Shown here: positions 34,615 to 45,836 of the stretch, piece after piece | How the letters are laid out: every line of letters starts with the position of its first letter | Numbering within the stretch: position 1 is the stretch's first letter | NCBI GenBank assembly: GCA_949128115.1 | Contig: OX421966.1 | Location: 59,455,416 to 59,519,415, forward strand | Reading direction: 5' to 3' | DNA length: 64,000 nt | Source: Anaspis maculata | Lineage: Eukaryota > Arthropoda > Insecta > Coleoptera > Scraptiidae | Translations under genes and position numbers: made by a program | The notes under the pieces: generated by a model | What the model was told of the DNA's origin: nothing | What the model saw: only the letters and a program-made list of their open reading frames with translations | The model's database searches: none

Positions 34615-34778
34615 GCCCGCTCTACGAAAATTCGCAACGCAACCGCAACGCAGATCGCAACGTTTCTGATTGGCTCGCAAGCATTCGCAAAGCCATCGCA
34701 ACGACGCGAAAGGCTTGCGAGCCAATCAGAAACCTGCGTTGCGGCTGCGGTTGCGTTGCGTAATTTCATAGAGCGGCC
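34615..34778. mobile_element. Palindromic MITE rich in GCAACGCAACC
   Basis: The ends GCCCGCTCTACGAAA and TTTCATAGAGCGGCC, both arms full of CGCAACGCAACCGC, and inverted GATTGGCTCGC/GCGAGCCAATC around the apex (about 34697). 164 bp. The 97-codon frame is accidental. Confidence 0.8.
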
Positions 34779-34931
34779 TTCAGGTGGAAGTAAGCGTAAT
34801 TTTGTTAGCGCATTATTGTCAATTATTGTACATATTCCAATATTTCAATTGTGAAGAAAGTAGACTTTACAAATTTTCTTCCTGAACAGTCGCCACTGCT
34901 GTTAACAACAACAAATAATATTATTATGACC

Positions 34932-35571
34932 TTAAGAGTCCTCTGTACGCTCGAAGCAGCTCCGACTAAAAGGCCTCTAAATCGAAGGCGGTGATTTTTT
35001 TTCAACTGGTATTTGGTGATTACACTTCATATCTCCATAAATACATGTGAGAGGAAAAAAATCCGAGGAAAACCGATCACAGCCGAAGATAGTGAAATTA
35101 CACGAGCGCCATCCTAGGGCCTTTATTTGACTTGAAAGAAAATTCTTTTTTCCAAGGAAGACTCTCTACAGTATTCTGCACCATCGTACCGGGTGGTTTT
35201 TTAATAAAATATCTGGAGCCAAAGTTATTTGGCTGTGAAAATTATCAAAAAAATACTCAAAAATTTAGAGTTTCATATCTTCAGCTGAAATTTTTTTACT
35301 GAAAAACCACCCGGTACGATTGTGCAGAATACTGTTGAGAGTCCACCCTGAAAAAAGGATTCTTGTTCCAAGTCAAATGAAGGCCCTAGGGTGGCGCGCG
35401 TAAGATTTGACTATCTTCGGCTGTGATCGGTTTTTCTCGGATTTTTTTCCGTTGACATGTTAAAATAGATATATCAAGTGAAATCTCCAAATGCCAGTTC
35501 AAAGAAAATCACCGGCTTCGATTTCAAGGCATTTTAGTTGGAGCCACTCTGAGCGTACAGAGGACTCTTAA
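34932..35571. mobile_element. Foldback element with TTAAGAGTCCTCTGTACGCTC ends
   Basis: The ends TTAAGAGTCCTCTGTACGCTC and its complement are near-perfect. The arms continue through ATCGAAGGCGGTGATTTT, CCGATCACAGCCGAAGATAGT and CCACCCGGTACGAT to a centre near 35250. The TTAA at both ends may be part of the repeat or a target duplication. Related sequence flanks the 16112-16995 palindrome. Confidence 0.8.
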
Positions 35572-36264
35572 ACAGAACTTTATGGCATTGTAAATATTTT
35601 GCAACAATCGGATGTTTCAGAAGTCGTATTATTTTATTGCTTTATAGGTTTCATATATCTATTATCTAATAAGAGTAGGTATCAGTTTTGCTTCATTAAA
35701 AGTTTATATAGGCACCTAACTATAAATACACAAGTACCTAGGTGTACTTACTATTCTACAAGTGAGTAGGTGTAGGTGCTATAAATAGGAAGCATGTATA
35801 AACAGCAGCAGCGCCGCCAAACAACGATTTAATAATTTTTGGCATTAGTGTTGCAACAAACCAAAAATAGCTACCTACCTAAGTAACCTAAATAGGTTAC
35901 TTTGGTTCTGGTAGGATACACTTTGACAAACCTCATCCTTGATTTTCCGTCAACTGTCATCGTCTAATAATGAATCCGTCAAAAAGGAACAGATCAAACA
36001 CCTTCATTCTCCAAGAAAGCGCTTTATTCACCTACTGTCGTCATAAGCACCAAGGCAGAAGTTGAATTCATCCTTGAAAGCATCATTCTACAATTCTTGA
36101 TGAGTGAGTAGAGTGAGATGAGATGAGCTTCAGTGGTTCTGCTCATCGCACTATTCAAATCTTCGGCATGTATAAGTGGTAGAGTCGAAAGAAGACAAGC
36201 TTCGTCTAGTTTATGAATTTCGTATACGAAGCTTGCGTATTGTATAGTTGGTAGCACGCCACCG
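35572..36264. other. No recognised gene
   Basis: AT-rich DNA with several GTACCTAGGTAC-like palindromes (35700-35770, 35870-35900). Nothing else seen. Confidence 0.35.
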
Positions 36265-36464
36265 TCAATAGACCTTTGCAGAATTACCTGTGTTGCGCGC
36301 GCACTTGGTTGGCAATCAGTGTCATACCAACCGAAACCGAGAATCGAGCACAGGTAAAAATTGACATTGACATTTAAAATTCATCCGCCAATCGATGTGT
36401 GTTATTTGCCAACCAGTCTGTCATTGCTGTCTGTCCTTTTCTTTTCACTGCAAAGATCTATTGA
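36265..36464. mobile_element. Possible MITE (TCAATAGACCTTTGCAG ends)
   Basis: TCAATAGACCTTTGCAG at the left and CTGCAAAGATCTATTGA at the right form an inverted repeat 200 bp apart, with GGTTGGCAA/TTGCCAACC inside. No target duplication was identified. Confidence 0.55.
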
Positions 36465-36469
36465 GGAAG

Positions 36470-37130
36470 GTGTAGCGTGTGGTAGGCAGTTGGGTGATAA
36501 CACTGATAACTTGACTGCAGCAACGCTGGCCGCTGCCAAGAGTTGGATGGGAAACATAGCGTCTTTCATCTGATTCGAAGCCGGTCTGAAACTCCTCCTC
36601 GGGTGGTCTTAGGCAAACCCCCCGAATATACATGCCTCCAGCCGGCGGTATGGCAATCTGTAGAGGAAAACCGGCAGCGTGGTCGGGAGGCTGACGAGGT
36701 CAGAAACAACGGCGCAGGGAGCGTGGATGTATCGGACATCCGCACCTGCGGTTGGGGGGTGAAAAACGGAGTCTAGGTCAACCGTGCGCTTGTCGGCCCC
36801 AGTGCGTGGATCGACCGACCATCAAACATCCAGGCACCACATTGCGGCTCGGTGAGTCCGGCTAGTCTGGGAGAGGGGTACAATGGGCCCAATAATGAGG
36901 CCAACGTGCCAGGTGAAACTATGTTCCATCAACTCCCCAAATGGAATTCAGATCCAGCCAGCGTCAATTCGTCTTTCATCTTTGCTATCGGAAACGATCG
37001 TAAAAAGTCGTGCTCGTGGATGGAAGCCGCCATACTGCTCAGATTTCAGCGACGGAGGGGGGAAGATTCAGAATATATTATGCTAGACAAAGATGATACG
37101 ATTTTATGCAAGCCCAAGGCTTTGTATTGA
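36470..37130 (+). other. GC/CpG-rich degenerate block, possibly retroelement-derived
   Basis: This stretch is much richer in GC and CpG than its surroundings and is open in several frames without a recognisable domain. Phrases such as GGGGTGAAAAACGGAGTCTA and GGACATCCGCACCTGCGG suggest a retroelement leader or untranslated region, but I cannot name a family. Confidence 0.25.
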
Positions 37131-38249
37131 TACATTTTTGTATTTGATACGATGCAAATGTTGGCTTGTGGGCTCTGACGGGGTAGGAGACGCAAGGGTA
37201 TATTGGGTGATTTTTGCGGAGCAAATAATTGACTTTATTTAAAGTTCTTCGCGTCAAACGTTTTCATCGGGTAGGCATAGGCAACCGTTTCAAACAACGC
37301 ATCCATCAACACTCCGCGCTCCGCGACAGCTGTTTAGCTCAGATCACCTCTCTTCATACATCAATTTCGGCCCGTGGTCCGAAAGTGACATTATTTATTT
37401 TCCAACCTGTAAGGAATCGCTCACTTTCAAACTATTTAAAAGTAAGGAATGTATTGATTGCTAACTCATAATGAATAAAGAAATAAAACGTCTCCTAGGA
37501 ACTTAGCGCAAAAGCAATTGGAGTTTTTGCCTGAAAAAACAACGGCTATTCGTTGTTCTGGCAGCTAGACCAAGTTTTGACGCACTTTTGGCAAAAAAGC
37601 TAAGCCACAATTCCCGCCCAGCGATCCTGACCAGTCCAGGACTGAATTATGATGACGAATGGATGGGTGCTTTCCATCTAGCTCCAAGTTTGGTACACCT
37701 GCCATTTACGCATGTGCGGGTGCCAAACGGTCCTTTCCATCTACGTGTTCTTACCCGTTATGTTTGAAAAAAAGCTGATGAAAAATATATGAACTGCACG
37801 AAAAAAACGAGAAAATTCAAAATAGAGTGGAGTAGGTTTTGATTTTTATTCAACAGAGTCTACTCACAGCATGAAAAATACAAATAAACAGCAATTTTCA
37901 CCGAAACTGCTGATTATCTCAGGAACTATGAACGTTAGGGGTAGGATAAATGTCGTTCGCATAGAAGACATCGCATATAGTTTCCCATGCAATTATCTTA
38001 TTTTTAAATATCGATGTTCTTCTGTCTATACACTACTTTATAAAATCGTTGTCTATTTTTTGACCAATATATATTTCTTATTATTTGACAAACTGAGTCA
38101 AAGTCACGAAACTGTAAACGTTCTTCAACATTTTCGGGCTGCGGATCGCCACAAGAAAAGTCTGCAAGAAATAATACGGGGACAATTTCAATCGAATCCA
38201 TTGGATCGTTCCAAAGATATGGCTTATTTAAAAAATCGACAAAATACAT
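37131..38249. other. No recognised gene
   Basis: The longest frame (37871-38251, 126 codons, plus) is AT-driven with no motif I recognise. It ends in the TGAATCACCCTGTA terminal motif of a TA-type element. Confidence 0.3.
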
Positions 38250-38372
38250 GAATCACCCTGTAACTTCAAAACGAACAGCGTTAGAAAATTTTCAAAGCCA
38301 GATCCTGGTTTGCCTGGAAAAACTGGACCTACCCTCAGGCTATGTCCATTTGGTGGTGAATCACCCTGTACA
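38250..38372 (+). repeat. Two direct TGAATCACCCTGTA element ends
   Basis: TGAATCACCCTGTA occurs at 38250-38263 and again at about 38359-38372 in the same orientation. It is the right-end motif of the 633-1800 foldback type. No left partner was found, so these are probably truncated copies. Confidence 0.55.
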
Positions 38373-39282
38373 ATCATCAATAAAGATTATTTATTTATTT
38401 ATTTGGTGCTTTTCGGTTTTCCGCCAACATGTCGAGGATGGATTTGATATGATTTTGTGGATATTTTATTGCTTGCAATGTTCGCACCATACTTATAGTA
38501 TCTTATCTATTTGTTATTTATTACCAAAATATATTTTGAATTTGTGATGTGTCGATTAAAATTGAGAAAAGAAATAAGAATTAACATACTGACAAATTAT
38601 CAATTTTGTTGCGAAGTCAACCTGATGACTGATTGGTATGGTTGCCAAGCGTCCGGACCGAGGTCCGGACTGATCAGTCAAGTTATCACTTTATTGTTTA
38701 TATCCAGAACGGAAAAAAAACCAAACGTATCATGTTCATGTGTGTTTTTCTCCTCCGTATTTTTCGGTATAATCAGATGCTTGCAATTTATTTACCCACT
38801 CCATATTCAACAGATGCATACTTAATGTTCGTATCATGTACTGTGTGATTCGTTGTTATTTTGTTGCCCTTTGTTGGCGAAAAATAGGAAGAGAAAAATA
38901 AAATAACCTAAATATGATACGTTAAGTCAAAGTAGCCAAACTAAAACAGTGCATGACGTCTAACCAGAGTGAGTTTGCAGTGTTCATATCAAAGGTTCGA
39001 TATTCCCTGGGTCCGATCGTAGGCAGGTATCACACGAGGAGGAACGATCATTATGTAAAACTAGGAGTTATCTGTTAAATTCTTAACAGCGTGGTATTTA
39101 CCTTCGACCTATGAGTAGTAAGGGCACGCATGAAAAAACCGCGAAAGGTCCCAGGTCCCTGAATATTGGATACGACTGATACATATTTCAAAGACGACAT
39201 GAATAATATAGTGCATATAGCATATATCGTAATTTGAGCAAGGAATGCTGTTAAAAAACAAAAACTCTAGTTCCCTCCATAT
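38373..39282. other. No recognised gene
   Basis: Contains a (TTTA)n run near 38388 and a short palindrome GTCCGGACCGAGGTCCGGAC at 38652. Otherwise nothing is supported. Confidence 0.3.
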
Positions 39283-39844
39283 TGTCATGAATATGACGGA
39301 AGGGCCATAACGAAAGGCTCATCCCTCAAGTACGAATTATTTTATTAGGTATAAATTATAATAATTCATAAATCGCCTTCAGCAAAAACAACGAGCTGCC
39401 ACAGGAAATGCTGAATGCTGCAAGGGCAGCACAATTCTTAGTTCATAACCGCCGTGGTATGCCGGGTTCACCAAGCACGAGGAAACGAGCATCGACCTGA
39501 TTGGTCGATTCGGATTAGACTTACATACGCGGGCGCACGGGGATGGATTCATCAACCGGGATTCGATGATCATGACTCGACTGGTTCGGTGGTAGTAAGA
39601 AGTACTGCGGGTTGAAGGCAGACTGTCGGTTCAAGGGACTGAGGTTGTGCCCTCAGTCCCGAGTTTATAATTGTCATGTAAGTAGTGTGATGTGGAATTA
39701 TTTTATAATAATTAATAAACTCGTATTATGTTAGCATGCTCGAGTTCCATTTACCTTCCCGTTTCAGCTGTGCAAAACAATAAGTTAAGAGTGAGCCCTC
39801 AGTCCACGAGTAGCAAAGGGATAGACCCTTTCCTACTCGTGACA
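39283..39844. mobile_element. Probable solo LTR (TGTCA...TGACA)
   Basis: The 562-bp interval begins TGTCATGAATATGACGG and ends CTACTCGTGACA, giving TG..CA ends with 5-bp terminal inverted repeats TGTCA/TGACA, flanked by ATAT on both sides (39279-39282 and 39845-39848). It contains an AATAAA in TTAATAAACTC near 39714. Two strong hairpins lie at GGGACTGAGG-TTGTG-CCCTCAGTCCC (39637-39661) and CACGAGTAG..CTACTCGTG (39805-39842). No adjacent primer-binding site or polyprotein is seen, so it would be a solo LTR. Family unassigned. Confidence 0.5.
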
Positions 39845-40005
39845 ATATTCTCGAAACCCGTGTCTGAAAATGGGTGCTAAAACGACAAACTTGATGACAG
39901 ATGACAGCTGATTTTGTGACTAGTCGTAGAAAGTTGGAAATAATGGCAGGAAATAGTTTTATTTGAATTCTGCAATATATCGCAGATGGGGCCTAGCCTT
40001 CAAGC

Positions 40006-40452
40006 GACACACGCAAATCAAAACGAAAAAATTGGCAAATCACTCAGAATGGCGTGTGGAATGATAATCTGAAATAATATTTGCAGATTATCCAGAAATG
40101 TTTGCAAAAAAAAAATAAAGAAGGAACAACACGTTCAAAGAACGGTGGAAGTTCTCCGGGTGGAAGTCTCTGGATGTTGTATTGTTGGTTGTCTGCATCA
40201 CTTCAGCGGAAAATTAGAACACGTACGGGGTACAGTGACTCATCACTTACCAACAAAACAATGTTGCGCAAAGTTGTGCGTACTCGTAGGCCCAAGATGG
40301 GCACCGCAAAGAAGAGCAGTACGACGTAAACAATTCGACTGCAAAGAAACTATGAGTGTGATCGTAATTTCCCCCTCGGTCGGGACTAATCATCGTGAGT
40401 AGAAGGCAACAGAGTTTGTTTCGTGGTTGTAGAAAGTGTTTACAATGTGTCG
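40006..40452 (+). repeat. ~440-bp dispersed duplication, copy 2
   Basis: Direct-orientation match of 29745-30190. This copy carries a few small insertions (for example an extra AGTTGTGCGTACTC segment near 40270). Confidence 0.8.
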
Positions 40453-40514
40453 CTCGAGTGTCATGGACCCTCCCGCTTTTCTATTGATTTCAAACGGTAA
40501 GGCCACTGTGAAGG

Positions 40515-41189
40515 AATAGGGTAGTGACCACCATCCAAAAATATAGAAAAAAATCATACTAATCGAATGTAGAGTCTTAATAACAAGACTACGTTTCGTG
40601 AAAATTCGAAAAAAAAAGTTCCAAGTGTCTCAAAATCTGCCTTGAAAGTGGCTACTTTTGCGAACGATTTCAAATCTACCGAGCTGTAAGGCGGGCTGTG
40701 ACGTTTCAATCTTTTGACAGTAGTGGGGATGACCACACCTCCGTTGCCTGTGTGTCAGTGTTGACGTTGACGTTTGCCAGCATAACATAACCATTGAAGT
40801 CTGATGTAGTCTTGAAATATTCATAAATCATGAAAGATTTTACCATGGATTTTACCAACTTTCCATATTTTCAAGCAAAACAACTAAACAACACGAATCA
40901 CCGCACAGATACACAAAGCGTTAACAATATAACAATCAGCTGTTATGAGCGTTGACGGGTTGACGCTAGTGCTTTTTGTAGTAAGTTCTGTATAATGTTG
41001 TCAAACCTGCTTCTCCGCCTATGAAAGATTGCGACGTCATCGCGCCAAATTTGAAATGATCGAAAACTTTCATGAATTTTTTTTACCAAGAAAACTTACG
41101 AAAAAAAATCTGTTAACTATATAGCGTCACTTATCAAGAAGTGAACTTTAAAAAAAAATAATAAAAAAAAAATCGGTCACTACCCTATT
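40515..41189. mobile_element. TIR element with AATAGGGTAGTGACC ends
   Basis: AATAGGGTAGTGACC and GGTCACTACCCTATT are perfect 15-bp inverted ends 675 bp apart. No transposase frame was seen and no target duplication resolved. Confidence 0.75.
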
Positions 41190-41487
41190 ACAGAAGGACG
41201 ATGGACCACCTGTATACTGAGTGTCTCCATTTAAAAATCAAAAGTTGATTTTATTTTAGATTGCGTCAGGAAGTGCAAGCAGCTTCATGATCGGAGCAAA
41301 TCATGTGCACTTACCTAATCGAAAAGTTTCAAAACTATAACAATATACACCTTACCAAAAACTTCATAGCAGATACAAAATCGATTTTTCAAAATCTTGT
41401 TCCACTTGATCACTCTCTCCACGTTCCCAGTCAAAAAGTAACTCTTTTCCACGTTGGATTGCTGCAACGTGCAAAAAATAAAACACA

Positions 41488-41849
41488 TCAAATATCGAGA
41501 TTATGCAGGAACCTATCTACCCCATAGTCGGGCAACTGGGTGTGACTTGTCCCTTCGTCGGTTTTCTCTTGAGGACGGTTTTCTGTCGATTCAAGCACAA
41601 GCTTATTCTTCTGAAAAACGGCCCAAATTAGAACTGAGAGGCAACATTGATTTTCAAAAAATACATCTGCTGCAGCAATGGCAGCAATTCTGACTTCGTT
41701 CTGGAATAAAAAAGGCGCATTCCTTTTCGGTTGCGGCGCATTCAGCAAGAAGCTATTCAGAGCCTGTAAACACACACGGATAGGTATAAATAAAATTTTA
41801 TTGAGATATTTCAAAAAAACACGTCACATACCCTTTTTCTACCATCCAT
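41488..41849 (-). CDS. Small two-exon gene, unrecognised protein (~97 aa)
   Basis: Minus strand: an ATG in good context (AAACATGG) at 41849 encodes MDGRKR, then an AGG|GTATGT donor (exon ends at 41832). A 68-bp intron ends TGTGTGTTTACAG. The second exon (41763-41488) continues in frame as ALNSFLLNAPQPKRN and runs to a TGA at 41488-41490. An alternative 54-bp in-frame intron is possible inside exon 2 (GAT|GTATTT to TTTTTCAG), giving about 79 aa. I do not recognise the protein; the middle is Ala-rich (VRIAAIAAAD), the C-terminus acidic and polar. The start lies 310 bp downstream of the geminin stop on the same strand, so the two genes are tandem. Coding status rests on splice signals and frame agreement only. 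Confidence 0.45.
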
Positions 41850-42158
41850 GTTTCTAAAATTCCTTTTTTTTTTTTTTTTGCAAGAATGTAACTCAAAAAT
41901 TGCGTCTCTGTGGTGTCCTTTGTCCACTTGTCAATATTTTAAACAAAAGAACGCGAGTGTCAACAAAGAACTTCAAACTACTGGATCAATAAAATTATGA
42001 ACAAATTTTAATCATTTGATTTTCATAATATTTAAAAAATTCAAGTCATTTATATAAACTATTTCATATCAAAATATTATATACAATAATATAGAAAATC
42101 AAGTTTTACCATTCTTAATTATTATTATCATTATGATTGTAACTTATCCTCCTTATTT

Positions 42159-43037
42159 TCAAAGGTCACTAGATGACGAAGGTGTTTCTTCAGCATTCCC
42201 TTCCGGTTCCGAGTCTTCTCTCAGAGCCTCCTACAAATTACGTTCAGTTCAGCATTCAATATTTCACATAGGTACTTCATAGGTGCATATTTATTATGAT
42301 ACTGACTATATTTCTTGAAATATGAAACCAAACACATGAAATATGTGATTACAAAATTGCCTTTTGTAGTTAGCTTTGGTATCACAATGTTAAGTCATCT
42401 TCATCCAGCCAACCCAGTCACCTGATCTGATGAGAATTTTGCTTCCAAAGCCAACTCTAAATACTAATATACAGCAATAAGTAAACAACCACCTGTAGAA
42501 GTTCTGCAACATTTTGGCTTTCGGCCATCATATCCTTGCATATCTCGTTCTCCTCTTGCAGCGACTCGACCAGCTCTTGCAGCCTTTGATTCTCTTCCAA
42601 GCTGTCGTTCAGCTGCTCACCTCGTTTCTCGGCTAGCGTTTTCCAATACTCGGCGCTTGGACTGTCGCCCGTAAGGTCTTCGGCCGTCACTCCAGAAGCC
42701 GTTAGATCTTCAGTCTGGCACGACTTGTCTTCCAGCTTTGGTTTTTTGTTGTGGTATGCTTCCCTGCAAAGAAACACAACAAAGTTTAGTGTTTGGAGGT
42801 TAGATACGCCGAACTTGAAACTCACTGTTTACCGGCGTCTTTGTCGGATTTCCTGATCATAATTTCAGAATTTCCGGCCGGTTTCTGCAAGAGTTGAAAG
42901 GCTTTCCGCGTCGTCTTCGCATTCTCCTGCGAAAAGGGCAAAAAATTGATGTGATTATGAAGCCTTATCGATATAACCTCAAAAATTGACAGTACCTTGT
43001 CGTTTTGAGGATCTGTGGAGGACATTACGTCTGCCAT
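42159..43037 (-). CDS. GMNN: Geminin (complete, four exons, 161 aa)
   Basis: Geminin binds and inhibits the licensing factor Cdt1 in the nucleus to prevent re-replication, and acts at the proliferation/differentiation switch. Four coding exons join without frame conflict: 43037-42996, 42926-42826, 42763-42493 and 42230-42159, with GT..AG introns of 69, 62 and 262 bp. The N-terminus is short (MADVMSSTDPQNDK), followed by RKAFQLLQKPAGN, the conserved RRTL-K-V-Q-like segment. The hallmark AEYWKTLAEKRGEQLNDSLE leads into a Leu-heptad coiled coil (about residues 84-138), which includes the Cdt1-contact YWK and the dimer interface. An acidic Ser/Glu tail (EDSEPEGNAEETPSSSS) follows. Start choice: the first Met of the frame, directly after an intergenic region. 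A destruction box R-x-x-L is not obvious near the N-terminus, which differs from vertebrate geminin. Length is within the family's range. Confidence 0.93.
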
Positions 43038-43542
43038 AGTTCGTGGTGAGTAAATGGAATATTGTGATGATTGGAACGCGTGAGAATGGTTCTATTTGGG
43101 TTCAGAAACACGATTTTCACTCAGCGCCAAAACTGGCAAACTGTCAACAAATACAAAACTTTCAAAACTTTCGAGCGTTTCGGTTGAACTGGACGACGCA
43201 TGTGCGTGTGCGAGAGTGCGGAAGAATTTTGAAATGCCCGGCAAGGTTAAAATCGCATTAAATTTATCCTATTTCGGAATTTTGAAATTGATCAAAGCGA
43301 TCATAGATACCTCTGAGGCTGGGGCGGCTGGGGTTGATCACCTGTCATTAGTGTCAATGTGGAGAAAAGTTCTTTTGTTTCGATAGTTATTCAGGTGAGA
43401 AGAACTGGAGTGAGAAACTGCGAAGTGAGAGAGTAGTGAGATAAAAATTGACAGGTTGTGTGTCTGTGTTGTGCAATTTCCGCGGTTTTCCCGGGAAAAA
43501 CCGTTGTTTGAGCCGTGAATGTTGTCGTAGTTTGTTACAAAA
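43038..43542. promoter_or_regulatory. Putative bidirectional promoter region, geminin and divergent exon
   Basis: About 500 bp separates the geminin start from a plus-strand candidate start at 43543. It is GC/CpG-richer than average (43180-43260, 43470-43500) and contains the palindrome GGTTTTCCCGGGAAAAACC (43484-43503), whose TTTCCCGG half resembles E2F sites. E2F control of geminin is known in animals; a functional site here is inference. Confidence 0.35.
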
Positions 43543-43637
43543 ATGTCAATAATACCGCGCCAACTGTCGTTCGCTGGTGGAGGTCCAATAAACAAACCAG
43601 AAAATCCTGGGATTCCTGGAAGTTACTGCGGATTGAG
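43543..43637 (+). CDS. Candidate first coding exon, divergent from geminin
   Basis: An ATG in strong context (CAAAATG) opens MSIIPRQLSFAGGGPINKPE and eleven more residues to a GAG|GTAAAG donor. Coding length is 95 bp, leaving two bases over. The first HFM1 exon in the window (54903) needs exactly two bases from its upstream neighbour, so this could be the HFM1 start across an 11-kb repeat-filled intron; that is inference. The peptide is Pro/Gly-rich and not recognised. No nearer downstream exon was found. Confidence 0.4.
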
Positions 43638-44023
43638 GTAAAGACAGGTTATTTTATTGTTACGTACTTCATTGTTTTACCTGATTATGTACCCACGTAC
43701 TTCCCTATAATTATTATCAAAAACTCCGCCACAAATAATAGTTCTAGGTAGACTTGATACCTAAGTAGTAAAAGGTACCCTCGTAAGTACGGATACCATG
43801 AAAATTTACACAATCATTATACCCACATTCGTCAGAAGTAGGTACTATATATAGGCTGTAGGAGTGTAGGGTGGTGTAGGGGCTCCAGCTCCAGGGCCGG
43901 CTGGATGTGTATAGCGGTGTATAGTGTATAGTAGGCAACCAGTAATACACACAAGCTAAAGGCTGGTACGAGCACAGCCAATAGCCAGTGGCGTAACGAA
44001 GGGGAGGGCCTGGATTAAACCCG

Positions 44024-44149
44024 GTCCGCACGGGCGGCAGATTCGCAGAAATTCGGCGATATACCGCTGAAATGCAATTGTTGTCATTGTTGTTATGTCA
44101 AAAACAGCGGCATATCGCCAAATTTCAGCGATATATCGCCCGTGCGGAC
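44024..44149. mobile_element. Palindromic MITE (GTCCGCACGGGCG ends)
   Basis: GTCCGCACGGGCG and CGCCCGTGCGGAC are perfect ends. Inner arms repeat GAAATT(C)GGCGATAT and CAGCGG. 126 bp. Confidence 0.8.
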
Positions 44150-44164
44150 TGAGCTTTAAAGCTA

Positions 44165-45159
44165 GTCCGCACGGGCGATATACCGCTGGATCGATTTCCT
44201 GTCAAAAATGTCCAACTTTCAGCGGATATTCGCTAAAAGTTGAATCCCCGCCAACTTTTAGCGATTGACCGCTGTTTTCAAAGTGTCAGCATTGACACAG
44301 CATGAAAATGTGACGTTAGGTTTTGCTAGGAAGGAGCTTATCTCAAGACGAAATGGAAAAACTTGATCACCGATGGGTGTACCAGTCCAAGGGAGAGAGG
44401 AAAAATCGTGACTACTGGACGGTGGACACGTATCAGCTTGATTTTAGAGTTATGAATCCATCTGCAGTCTGCATGAGCTTGAGTTGCACCAGAGCAAGGT
44501 CGGAGGCAAGATTATCAAGAAAAAAAGAAAACGTGCACGGTTTTGAGTACCATCAAAATACATGTACCTAGGTTTCACGCCACAATTTTTCTTTTATATA
44601 TTTGTGCCCGAGTTTGTGTCTTTCCCGCAATGGAAGTTTGAAGTTCCACAGTGGAGGCCTTTTCTAAACCTCTTCAATTAGTTGCAAGGCTGAGAGCGGG
44701 GTTTACTGTCCACACCGTGTCGTCACTCGTCATCGTCGTAGGTGTGACTGTGATTCTCATGGGCTCGGGCTGCTCATTTCTGTAGTTGATCATTTCAAAA
44801 TGCTCACATAAATCATTGAAAGACACCCGTCGCCAGCATGTATCTATTGCAAAAAATAGTTTCCTACTCAAAAGAAGACCACGTATTTATGAGAATTTTG
44901 CTTTTTTATTTATCACAATAACATTAGGTAGGTATTAACATCGTCTTTGATTTGAAGAACACCCGTTTTTTGAAGAATATCCGGACACTACATCATGCAA
45001 TTCGCGTGACAAACGACTGACAACCGGATCTGACACTTTAAACAACAGACGTGACACTAATTATTCGCTGATTTTCGCCGCTCATGCGGACGATGATTTC
45101 AGCGGCAAAAAAAATAGCGGTATATCGCCAAAAACCAGCGGTATACCGCCCGTGCGGAC
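44165..45159. mobile_element. Longer element with the same GTCCGCACGGGCG ends
   Basis: The ends GTCCGCACGGGCGATATACC and GGTATACCGCCCGTGCGGAC match. Subterminal copies of AGCGGTATA(C/T)CGCC occur at both sides. It lies 15 bp from the shorter relative at 44024-44149. It encloses an 82-codon frame (44323-44571) containing DHRWVYQSKGERKNRDYWTV, which looks coding-like and may be a captured exon or a transposase remnant. I do not recognise it. Confidence 0.7.
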
Positions 45160-45804
45160 TAAGCTTAATGCTTCCTGCGTTTGGTCGCCAGACTACGCGA
45201 AATACATAAACCAGATAGAGGGCCGCCCAGAAAAAGTTATTAAAATATCTGTCATTTAAGCTGGACAAGCATTTAAGCATAACCCTGATCAAGGCTATTC
45301 CCGGGAGCTGCTTTTGAGAAGATTTGGCTTCACAGTCATTCCACGAAAAATGTAGACCAAATGCCCAAATTTCAATTCTTCCATGTCAACGTATTTTGTA
45401 TCTCAAAACAAAAAATGACCGTAGCACTTGATATTTCCAATTCTAATCGATCAAAAGAATCTTATTGTCTAGTGCAGGGTCTAGTGGAATGGGAGGCATT
45501 CTCGCAAACGCATTCCAGAGGGCGCGACATAGGCTTGGGACCAAATGTCAACGTCATGTCAACGTCAAGTCCAAGGTCAAGCTTGCAGTTGTCATTGCTT
45601 GTCAGAGCGTAACCTAACCTATCTTTATTGTTTATTGTCGTCGCATGACTTGCATGGTGTTAGTGTCACCGATACCGGGAGCTTGTCGTTTGAAAGGCAT
45701 GGCAAATGCGAGCGAAGCAGCGCGGGGCCGTCTGGCGGTTCGTGCGAGACAAAATCCTCGGCCGGTGACACGATAAATGCAACCCACAGTGGTCCCAAGC
45801 TATC

Positions 45805-45836
45805 ATGTTGAAGCAGAGGGCTCCGTTCAACTTCGG
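45805..45836 (+). CDS. Weak candidate first exon (MLKQRAPFNF)
   Basis: An ATG opens ten codons to a GG|GTAAGT donor with two bases left over, also phase-compatible with the HFM1 exon at 54903. The donor sequence itself is part of an inverted repeat (GGGTAAGTTCAGTTTGACTG, partner at 46863-46882), which weakens the case. The region 45490-45830 is GC-rich and contains GTAACCTAACCT. Confidence 0.15.

Noticed and set aside
37871..38251. 126-codon plus-strand frame as a gene
   Set aside because: AT-driven composition, no recognisable motif, and it runs into a transposon end motif.
39637..39661. GGGACTGAGG-TTGTG-CCCTCAGTCCC as a microRNA precursor or bacterial-type terminator
   Set aside because: The stem is only about 10 bp, too short for a microRNA hairpin; the context is eukaryotic and probably an LTR.
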